A DNA stretch of 31,717 bases. Source: Candidatus Omnitrophota bacterium. GTDB lineage: Bacteria > Omnitrophota > Gorgyraeia > B26-G9. The stretch lies in assembly GCA_023136735.1 (NCBI GenBank), contig JAGLQQ010000102.1, positions 1-31,717 on the forward strand, read 5' to 3'. A program made the position numbers and the translations under genes. The notes beneath the pieces are model-generated. The model was not told where the DNA came from. It saw nothing but the letters and a program-made list of their open reading frames with translations, and searched no databases. Below, piece after piece: positions 16,454 through 23,372 of this stretch. How positions within the stretch are numbered: position 1 is the first letter of the stretch; the number at the start of each line of letters is the position of its first letter.

Positions 16454-17797
16454 ATGTTTGCTATACCGGATAATTTTATAAGAAAAACACAGAGTATGTG
16501 TTCAGAGCTAGGTGTAAAAGTTGATGCGTATCTTGTTGAAGAAAATGGCAAGATTATTATGAGAAAATCTTGCCCGGAGCATGGACAGGAAGAATTGGTT
16601 GTTTCGAGACATCCGTGGTATTACAAAGAACTTACGGAATATTATTTTAAGGTAATGCCTAATAAAATGAAACAGAGGAGATTTTATATATATTTAAGCA
16701 ATATATGTAATTTGAATTGTCCTGTGTGTTTACTTGAGCCAAATCAGAATAAGATTACAGATATACGTTTAGATGATTTTAAGCAAATAATCGAAAAAAA
16801 CAAGGATTGCCGTTTTTACCTCTACGGGGCTGAGCCGACACTAAGACCTGACCTTAAACAGTGGATTGAATTGCTTAGGTACTATGGTAATCTTGTAAAT
16901 GTGCATACCAATGCGATTAAACTGGCTGATTATGATTATGCCTGCAAACTAAAATCTTGGGGTGTTGACTATGTCAGTATGCAGTTTGACGGATTTGATG
17001 ATCGCGTATATGAAATTTTACGCGGAAAGAAACTGCTTGATTTGAAATTAAAAGCACTCGAAAATTTAAAGCGCTTGGATATCGCGACAGGATTCAATGT
17101 CACGATTGCAAAGGATATCAATGAAGATCAGATCCATCTGATACTGGATTATGCACTGGCAAATAATTTTGTTAAAGATGTAAGTTTTGCAACGTTGTCT
17201 TTTTTAGGAGATGCTAAAGGAAATTTTTCATCTGAGGCAACTCTTATGCCTGATGAGCTTATTGATATAGTCGAGTGCCAGACAAAAGGTAAGATAAAAA
17301 GAGAGAATATTTTTTTATTTCAGAAACTATATTATACTCTTTTAGCTGTATTTAAGGTGCGCAGATGTTATAATTTTCAGCATCTTGTTTTATACAGAAA
17401 AGATAATTCAGCTTATATGACCTTAGATCAGCTTTTTGATTTAAAAAGACTTGAGCCGGTATTCTCCCGGTATGTTAAACTTGTAAAAAAAAGCCGTTTG
17501 TTGGCATCCGTATACTTTTTGGGTAGCTTTTTTCTTAATTTTTTTGGTAAGAATTTTTTGAAAAGACTAAGATGTATTCCTCCAGGTATCCTCATTCCTT
17601 GGAAAATAAGAAATATAAAAATTCCGTCAAAGACATTATTTATTAGTTTTGGAACGGTTTGCGATAATTATAAGTTTGATTCCCATATAAATGACTATTG
17701 TGGGCAAGGGTTTTGTTTTGCCGGAAAAGATAAAATTAAAATGACTGATTCTGTGCCGGATTTTACTATGTCAAGTAAAAAGGAAGTTTGTAAATGA
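16454..17797 (+). CDS. Tes/MJ0619-like radical SAM protein, paralog B2
   Basis: A 447-residue member of the 3345 family, closest to 8784. The N-terminal metal element is broken: Cys16 is kept (SMCSELG) but the second Cys of the CxxC is gone, while Cys40 (SCPEHG) remains. The radical SAM motif is intact at Cys85, Cys89, Cys92 (ICNLNCPVC). The GGEP motif reads GAEP (125-128). The C-terminal element reads CDNYKFD, then YCGQGFC. The frame is clean over the whole length, so I read it as specialised, not a pseudogene. 'atggaggc' lies a few bases before ATG 16454. The stop overlaps the start of a B12-rSAM gene as ATGA (17794-17797), the same junction as 8784/10127. Confidence 0.82.
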   Translation: MFAIPDNFIRKTQSMCSELGVKVDAYLVEENGKIIMRKSCPEHGQEELVVSRHPWYYKELTEYYFKVMPNKMKQRRFYIYLSNICNLNCPVCLLEPNQNKITDIRLDDFKQIIEKNKDCRFYLYGAEPTLRPDLKQWIELLRYYGNLVNVHTNAIKLADYDYACKLKSWGVDYVSMQFDGFDDRVYEILRGKKLLDLKLKALENLKRLDIATGFNVTIAKDINEDQIHLILDYALANNFVKDVSFATLSFLGDAKGNFSSEATLMPDELIDIVECQTKGKIKRENIFLFQKLYYTLLAVFKVRRCYNFQHLVLYRKDNSAYMTLDQLFDLKRLEPVFSRYVKLVKKSRLLASVYFLGSFFLNFFGKNFLKRLRCIPPGILIPWKIRNIKIPSKTLFISFGTVCDNYKFDSHINDYCGQGFCFAGKDKIKMTDSVPDFTMSSKKEVCK

Positions 17798-19347
17798 AAA
17801 TTGCTTTTGTAAATGATTCTTGTGAGAGGCTTGGGGTAGAATACATCAGTGCTTTGTTAAAACAAACAGGGCATGAGGTTAGCCTTTTTGTCGATTTGCA
17901 ATTATTTAATGATGAGAATATTTCGATCAAACCATTAGCTAGGCTCTTTGACAAAAGGAGTAAAATCATAAAGGATCTAGCTGAATTTGAGCCTGATCTT
18001 GTGGCAATATCTGTTGTTACGGATTTCTATCCTTGGGCACTTGATATGGCAGAGCAGATAAAGGCAAAGATTAATGTACCGATTGTCTTTGGGGGTATCC
18101 ATCCTAGCTCAGTGCCTGAGCGAGTTATTAAGAGTGATTACGTAGACATTGTATGTGTGGGTGAGAGCGAATATGCGATGCTGGAACTTATTCAGAGTAT
18201 GGCGAAAGGACAGATAGATTATTCCATAAAGAATATATGGTTTAAGGATAATGATAGGATTATAAAGAATGAAGTTCGCCCGCTTATTGAAGATCTTGAT
18301 GCCCTGCCATTACCGGACAAGGAGCTTTTTTATTCAAAAAGCCCACATTTTGCGATATGTTACTATATTATGGCGAGCCGAGGGTGCCAGTATACATGTA
18401 GTTATTGCTGTCACTCGTTTTTAAAAAATATATATAAACAAAAAGGAGTTTATTTAAGAAGGCGTAGTATTGATAATACAATAGATGAATTGAGGATCGC
18501 CAAAGAAAAATACCAGCCTAAGTATGTGAGATTTTTTGATGAAAGTCTTGGGGCTGATTATGAATGGTTAAAGAATTTCTCAGCGGTTTACAGGGATAAA
18601 ATAGGCATACCTTTTATTTGTTATATGCATCCTAAAGATATTAGTGTTGAATCTGTAGGGTATTTAAAGGTAGCTGGATGCTGTGAAATAGAGATGGGCA
18701 TCCAGAGCATGAATGAAAAAATAAGTTATGAGGTGCTTAATAGACATGTTTCTAATGAAAGAATAAAGAAGGCTATTGATATAATTTTAGTGGAAAAGAT
18801 AAGTCTTGTTACAGATAATATTTTTGGATTGCCCGGACAACGGCAGGAAGATATCCTCCGGATGATAAATTATTATAATGGAAAAAGGGTAAACAGGATA
18901 TATTCTTTTTGGCTGAGATTCTATCCCAGAGTTAGAATTACTGAATGGGCAAAAGACAAAGGCATATTAAACGCTGAGCAATATGATGATATTATGGAAG
19001 GTAAAGCAAGCCGGCCTTTTTCAAGAGGAGGAGATATAAGCAATAAGGATTTTATAAAATTACAGGTTTTGATCTTTTTGATTTCTTTTTTTCCTAAAAG
19101 TCTAATAACATGGCTTGCTAAAAAAAACAGGTATCGTTACCTGCCGGATTTTTTTCCTCCGGCAATCTTAGCTGCTTTTACAAGTTTATTCTCTGGGGCA
19201 TTTAATGATAAGATAGTTCATGAGAAAGTCTGGGTAAGGTATTCTATCGGATTGAGTAAAGAAATTATGCTTATCTCTAAGAATATTTTTTCGGTATGCG
19301 GTACAAATTTAAAGAAATTTTCCAGAAAAGTATTTTTGGCCAAATAG
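17794..19347 (+). CDS. B12-binding-domain radical SAM protein, paralog 5
   Basis: A 517-residue paralog coupled to the Tes-like gene before it. The first 20 residues are nearly identical to paralog 1 (10127), the other copy that follows a Tes-like gene. The domain order is the same: AISVVTDFYPWA and GGIHPSSVPERV in the B12-type domain, then the radical SAM motif Cys198, Cys202, Cys205 (GCQYTCSYC) with an extra Cys206, then the acidic motif FFDESL in place of the F-x-DD form of the other copies. The CVGEGE segment reads CVGESE here. The C-terminus holds hydrophobic, basic helices (about 425-480). Reaction and substrate are unknown. The context suggests that it uses the product or partner of the Tes-like enzyme. 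Confidence 0.86.
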   Translation: MKIAFVNDSCERLGVEYISALLKQTGHEVSLFVDLQLFNDENISIKPLARLFDKRSKIIKDLAEFEPDLVAISVVTDFYPWALDMAEQIKAKINVPIVFGGIHPSSVPERVIKSDYVDIVCVGESEYAMLELIQSMAKGQIDYSIKNIWFKDNDRIIKNEVRPLIEDLDALPLPDKELFYSKSPHFAICYYIMASRGCQYTCSYCCHSFLKNIYKQKGVYLRRRSIDNTIDELRIAKEKYQPKYVRFFDESLGADYEWLKNFSAVYRDKIGIPFICYMHPKDISVESVGYLKVAGCCEIEMGIQSMNEKISYEVLNRHVSNERIKKAIDIILVEKISLVTDNIFGLPGQRQEDILRMINYYNGKRVNRIYSFWLRFYPRVRITEWAKDKGILNAEQYDDIMEGKASRPFSRGGDISNKDFIKLQVLIFLISFFPKSLITWLAKKNRYRYLPDFFPPAILAAFTSLFSGAFNDKIVHEKVWVRYSIGLSKEIMLISKNIFSVCGTNLKKFSRKVFLAK

Positions 19348-19349
19348 GG
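19346..19349 (+). promoter_or_regulatory. ribosome binding site deciding the start at 19356
   Basis: AGGG overlaps the stop codon of the previous gene and lies 6 bases before ATG 19356. The frame is also open to ATG 19296, but that start lies deep inside the upstream gene and lacks such a site. Confidence 0.55.
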
Positions 19350-19355
19350 TTTATT

Positions 19356-20387
19356 ATGGATGCCAGGGACAAAATAAGGATAATTAAAAAAATTTTTTCA
19401 AGTTCTTTTAGCGGTAAGATGAATATTATAACTGTTGAAATTGTTCTTACTTACAGGTGTAATCTAAAGTGTGCTTATTGTGAGCTTGCTGTTTTTGAGA
19501 AAAATGGCCCGGAAAAAGAAATGTCAACTGATCAGCTAAAAGATACGTTTAAAAAGCTTGAATTGCTGGGGACAGAAAGGATTAATATATCGGGCGGAGA
19601 GCCGCTTTTACGCGAAGACATATCTGAGATACTGAAAGATGCTTTAAGTAGAAGTTTTAAAGTAAGCTTAACAACAAATGGAGTTTTTGTTCCTGAAAAT
19701 TTAAAAATTTTAAAGCAGCTTGATCAGTTGATATTGAGCTTAGATGGAACAAAAACAACACATGATTCATTAAGGGGGCAAGGATCACATGAATCTGCTT
19801 TAAAAGCATTGAAGCTTTGCAAGCAAAACGGGATTAATGTAATGATCTCATCAGTAGTCACTGATAAAACCAGCAAAGATGACTTATTGTATCTTCTTGA
19901 TGTGTGTGAAAATTTTAAGATTAAGTGTATTATCCAACCTATGATATGTGGAGTATATATTGATGGTACCTGGGTTAAATTTAATAAGGTTGATGAACTT
20001 AAGCCTTCTTATGCGTATTTAAATTTACTGTTTAACTTCTTAAAAAAAGATTCAAGAAGCAAAAAGATAATTGGAGGAAAATATTATTTAGACAAAGTAC
20101 TTAAATGGTATAGTAAGAAAGAAAAAAATATAGCCAAAGAGTTTAATTGTATGGCTGGGGAGCTTTTTTTATGCCTGAGCCCATCAGGAAATATTATGCC
20201 TTGCAGCATGAGATGCGCAAACAGCAGTAAAAAGAAAATATGGGAAAGTTCTCCCCAGGAACTAAGAGCGGTCAATAATTCTAAGGTGCAATGTGAGGGT
20301 TGTTCTTGTTATACTTATATGGCATTAAATGGGTTTAGTCGCTTAGATTTAAGTATGGTTTTTCATTGTATGAATTCTAATAATTGA
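19356..20387 (+). CDS. radical SAM/SPASM domain protein
   Basis: A 343-residue radical SAM protein with canonical motifs: Cys35, Cys39, Cys42 (RCNLKCAYC) and NISGGEPLLRED (GGEP at 80-83). LILSLDGT is the usual beta-strand motif, and a C-terminal Cys-rich region (NCMAGELFLCLSPSGNIMPCSMRC, in two parts, then CEGCSC) fits a SPASM or Twitch auxiliary-cluster domain. This group includes PqqE-, anSME- and heme-maturation-like enzymes; the exact reaction cannot be read. No short precursor-peptide gene is visible beside it. It follows the last B12-rSAM gene by 8 bases and precedes a glycosyltransferase, so it closes the radical SAM block and may hand over to the glycan genes. Confidence 0.86.
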   Translation: MDARDKIRIIKKIFSSSFSGKMNIITVEIVLTYRCNLKCAYCELAVFEKNGPEKEMSTDQLKDTFKKLELLGTERINISGGEPLLREDISEILKDALSRSFKVSLTTNGVFVPENLKILKQLDQLILSLDGTKTTHDSLRGQGSHESALKALKLCKQNGINVMISSVVTDKTSKDDLLYLLDVCENFKIKCIIQPMICGVYIDGTWVKFNKVDELKPSYAYLNLLFNFLKKDSRSKKIIGGKYYLDKVLKWYSKKEKNIAKEFNCMAGELFLCLSPSGNIMPCSMRCANSSKKKIWESSPQELRAVNNSKVQCEGCSCYTYMALNGFSRLDLSMVFHCMNSNN

Positions 20388-20406
20388 GTTTTTAAGGATT
20401 ATAATT

Positions 20407-21144
20407 ATGGGAAATAAATCGGCAATTTCTTTAATAGTGCCTGTTTTCAATGAGCAGGAAATAATCGAAGAGACTGTTGAAATATATTTAAATGATCTTT
20501 CAGAGATTTTTGATGAATATGAACTGATTGTTATTGATGATGCCAGTTCGGACCATACAAAGGAGTTGCTTTTAAAATTAGAAAAGCTGTATCAGAGAAG
20601 GCTAAGAGTAATAATGAATGAAAGAAATCTGGGTAGCGGCCGTAGCTTATTAAGAGGTATGCAATCTGCGAGATTTCCATATGTTGCGACTAATTTTGCT
20701 GATCGCCCCTTTGATACCAAAGAATTAAGAAATGTCATGAGGCTTTTTGAGGATAATATTGATTTTATTGTAGTATGTCGTCGTGACCGATCGGCAAATT
20801 CGATGTATAGAAAATTAACCTCATTGGTGAATTATTATCTTATTAAGTTGTTATTTGGCACCAATATCTGTGATTTTCAATTTGTACAGGTTTATCGGTC
20901 AAATATGCTGTATAATATAAAAATTGATGCTAGCGGCACATTTGTTCCACCTGAGCTGATGCTCAGGGCATTGGCTGGAGGCTGCCGCAATCTTGAATTT
21001 AAGACGACTTTTTATGCCCGCTGTAAAGGAAAGGCAAAGTGCGGGCATCCCAGAGTGGTTTTTCGTACTTTATTTGATATGTTTAGCTTCTGGTTTAAAT
21101 TCCACTTTGGTTTAAAGAGTAAATATTTAAAAGGCAAGGGGTGA
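20407..21144 (+). CDS. GT2 glycosyltransferase, dolichol-phosphate-mannose-synthase-like
   Basis: A 245-residue GT-A fold glycosyltransferase. The N-terminus SLIVPVFNEQEIIEETV, the first acidic pair Asp44-Asp45 (VIDDASSD) and NERNLGSGRSLLRGM are typical of the DPM1-like branch of GT2. These enzymes usually transfer a sugar to a polyprenyl phosphate. The metal-binding motif, normally DAD or similar, reads NFADRPFD with Asp99, so cation binding may be atypical. No C-terminal membrane segments are present, giving a short soluble form. It begins 19 bases after the SPASM gene, and its stop overlaps the following start as GTGA. It probably supplies a lipid-linked sugar to the downstream glycan genes. 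Confidence 0.85.
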   Translation: MGNKSAISLIVPVFNEQEIIEETVEIYLNDLSEIFDEYELIVIDDASSDHTKELLLKLEKLYQRRLRVIMNERNLGSGRSLLRGMQSARFPYVATNFADRPFDTKELRNVMRLFEDNIDFIVVCRRDRSANSMYRKLTSLVNYYLIKLLFGTNICDFQFVQVYRSNMLYNIKIDASGTFVPPELMLRALAGGCRNLEFKTTFYARCKGKAKCGHPRVVFRTLFDMFSFWFKFHFGLKSKYLKGKG

Positions 21145-22373
21145 AAAAGCGAGTTATGAGAAAAGTGTATGTTAATGCAGAACCGGTAATTACCGGAGGC
21201 AGGCCTGTAAGAAAAAAGCTTCTTGATTTCCATAAGCCGCAAATTGGACAGGATGAAATTAAGGCGGTTAATTCTGTATTAAAGTCAGGATGGCTGACAA
21301 AAGGGCCAAAGACTAGAGAGTTTGAAGAGAAATTTGGGGCATATGTTAAGGCAAAATATGCTGTGGGACTTAATTCCTGCAGCAGTGCTTTGGATCTTGC
21401 TTTAAAGGTGCTTTCGGTCAAAGCGGGAGATGAGGTTATTACAACCCCGCTGAGTTTTGCTTCAACAGCAAATGCAATTATCCACTGTGGTGCTAGACCT
21501 GTATTTGTTGATGTGAATCCAAATGATTTAAACATTGATCCAGTAATGATAGAAAAAGCGATAACCAAAAAAACCAAATGTATTCTTCCGGTCCATTTAT
21601 ACGGCCAGCCTTGTGATATGAAGAGTATCTTAAGACTTGCGCGGAAAAAAAATATTTTTGTTGTTGAAGATGCCGCGCATGCTTTGGAAGCTGTACATCA
21701 AAACAAAAAAATAGGGGGGATTTCCGATATTACCTGTTTCAGTTTTCACCCAGGCAAGAATATTACCTGCGCGGAAGGAGGTATGCTTGTAACAAATAAT
21801 AAAGCTATTGCTGTCAGAGCGCAAATTATGAGTTTTCACGGTATTGAGAAAGATACGTGGCGCAGACATAATAAAGGTAAGATTGGGGATTTTACTCAGG
21901 TTGAGGCCGGCTATAAGTATAATATGAGCGATGTGCAGGCAGCGATTGGTCTTTGCCAACTCAAAAGAATAAAGATTTTTCAACGTAAGCGCCGTGAGTA
22001 TAGCTGGTTATATAATAAAGCGTTTTCGAAATTGCCTCAGGTGCGGGTACTAACTAGAAACTCAGTCCAGGGTAATGAGAATGGATACCATATGTTTGTT
22101 ATTGAAATAATCCAAGAGAGTTTAAAAATAAGCAGAGATTTTTTTCTAAAGGCGCTTTTAGCTGAAAATATAACAGCCGGTATTCATTACCCATCCTTGC
22201 ATCTTCAGCCTTATTTTCAAAAGAAATATAATTATCGCAAAGGTATGCTGCCTAATGCAGAGTTTGTTTCAGGCCGGATCATTTCACTTCCTCTTTATCC
22301 AAAAATGACACGTACAGATGTTGAATCTGTGATTCAAGCAGTAATCAAAATAGCCAATTATTATAGAAAATAA
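21141..22373 (+). CDS. DegT/DnrJ/EryC1/StrS family PLP aminotransferase
   Basis: A 410-residue sugar aminotransferase with textbook motifs: SCSSALDLAL (about 79-88) for phosphate binding, VVEDAAHAL with Asp177, and SFHPGKNITCAEGG with Lys206 as the Schiff-base lysine. It resembles ArnB/PseC/WecE-type enzymes that make 4-amino or 3-amino sugars on nucleotide carriers. GTG 21141 overlaps the upstream stop as GTGA and has 'aaggcaaggg' before it. ATG 21156 is an alternative start five residues later. The gene lies between two GT2 glycosyltransferases, so an amino sugar in the surface glycan is the likely product. Confidence 0.92.
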   Translation: MKKRVMRKVYVNAEPVITGGRPVRKKLLDFHKPQIGQDEIKAVNSVLKSGWLTKGPKTREFEEKFGAYVKAKYAVGLNSCSSALDLALKVLSVKAGDEVITTPLSFASTANAIIHCGARPVFVDVNPNDLNIDPVMIEKAITKKTKCILPVHLYGQPCDMKSILRLARKKNIFVVEDAAHALEAVHQNKKIGGISDITCFSFHPGKNITCAEGGMLVTNNKAIAVRAQIMSFHGIEKDTWRRHNKGKIGDFTQVEAGYKYNMSDVQAAIGLCQLKRIKIFQRKRREYSWLYNKAFSKLPQVRVLTRNSVQGNENGYHMFVIEIIQESLKISRDFFLKALLAENITAGIHYPSLHLQPYFQKKYNYRKGMLPNAEFVSGRIISLPLYPKMTRTDVESVIQAVIKIANYYRK

Positions 22374-22391
22374 TCGGGATATCAAAGAACT

Positions 22392-23372
22392 ATGGGCTTA
22401 TCTATCGCTGCACTTATTACTACTACAGAAAAAAATAAAAAACATCTTGAGCAGCTTATGTCGTCTATTTGCTCTCAAAGCATTAAGATTGAAAAGGTTA
22501 TTATTGTTTATGATGGGATCGTAAGACCCCTCAAGCAGACATTTGAGGAATGCCCTTTACCTATAAGCTGGATTGATAATCGAAAAGCTCATTTTCTTAC
22601 TTTGTTACAGAATAAGGCGATAGAATCAAGCTCAGAGGATCTGATCCTCCTTTTAAACGATGATGTGATTCTAGAAGCTAACTTTATAGAGGAACTTTTA
22701 AAAGCAATGAGTAAAGATGCTTTGATCGGCATGGTTTGCGGTAAATTGCTGCGAATGGATAAAACTACAATTGATACAGCCGGCCAACTTTTGGGCAATA
22801 AGCGTACTCCTGTTGAACGTGGTTATGGAGCTATTGATACTGGAGAGTTTGATGCTGAATGTTATGTCTTTGGCTCCTGCGGCGCAGCAGTTTTATTAAG
22901 AAAAAGTATGTTGGAAAATTGTATGATTTTAGAGCATGAATATTTTGACAGTGATTATAATATGTTTTATGAGGATTTAGACCTCTCTTGGAGAGCGGCA
23001 AATTTTGGCTGGAAGGCTTTTTATACTCCCCATGCGGTAGGTTTTCATGCCCGAGGAGCAACGGCAAAGGAGAAAAAGCCGATTTTTGAGTTTTTACGGC
23101 CCTATAATTTTGCTTGGCTTAAAAGCAGCTTAAAAAGTGATGTAATAAAAAATCGGTGCATGACAATAATAAAAAATGATTCTCCCTATGATTTCCTTTG
23201 TAATCTGCACCATATATTTGTATATGAAGCTAAGGTTTTTCTTTATTGTTTAATTTTTGATCCTGGAGTAATCTTAAAGACGATTAAGAATCTGCCTGTT
23301 ATTCTTAAGGCCTTTAAGAAAAGAAAGATTTTAAAAGGAAAGATTAAAAAAAGAAAGAAATGCACTACGTAA
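22392..23372 (+). CDS. GT2 glycosyltransferase, rhamnosyltransferase-like
   Basis: A 326-residue GT-A glycosyltransferase. LLLNDDVIL (Asn89-Asp90-Asp91) is the nucleotide/metal-binding motif. YGAIDTGEFD and VFGSCGAAVLLRK are typical of the WbbL/rhamnosyltransferase-like group. YEDLDLSWRA (Glu194, Asp195) carries the likely catalytic base and the acceptor-side motif, and 'GFHARGAT' follows. The C-terminal 80 residues are basic and partly hydrophobic, which fits peripheral membrane attachment. It overlaps the following ligase gene by 13 bases. Likely role: adding a sugar to a lipid-linked oligosaccharide at the inner face of the cytoplasmic membrane. Confidence 0.88.
   Translation: MGLSIAALITTTEKNKKHLEQLMSSICSQSIKIEKVIIVYDGIVRPLKQTFEECPLPISWIDNRKAHFLTLLQNKAIESSSEDLILLLNDDVILEANFIEELLKAMSKDALIGMVCGKLLRMDKTTIDTAGQLLGNKRTPVERGYGAIDTGEFDAECYVFGSCGAAVLLRKSMLENCMILEHEYFDSDYNMFYEDLDLSWRAANFGWKAFYTPHAVGFHARGATAKEKKPIFEFLRPYNFAWLKSSLKSDVIKNRCMTIIKNDSPYDFLCNLHHIFVYEAKVFLYCLIFDPGVILKTIKNLPVILKAFKKRKILKGKIKKRKKCTT

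Noticed and set aside
16454..17797. Pseudogene status for the Tes-like copy with a lost Cys and GAEP motif
   Set aside because: The frame is intact over its full length, CX3CX2C and the C-terminal Cys element are kept, and it is tightly coupled to the next gene.
1..20400. RiPP cluster: SPASM and B12-rSAM enzymes acting on a precursor peptide
   Set aside because: I found no short gene with a leader/core-like sequence in the gaps, and no peptidase or exporter. The gaps are mostly under 120 bases.
21095..21577. A 160-codon open frame on the minus strand
   Set aside because: It lies opposite a well-conserved aminotransferase and glycosyltransferase end, shows no recognisable motif, and is explained by codon bias of the real genes.
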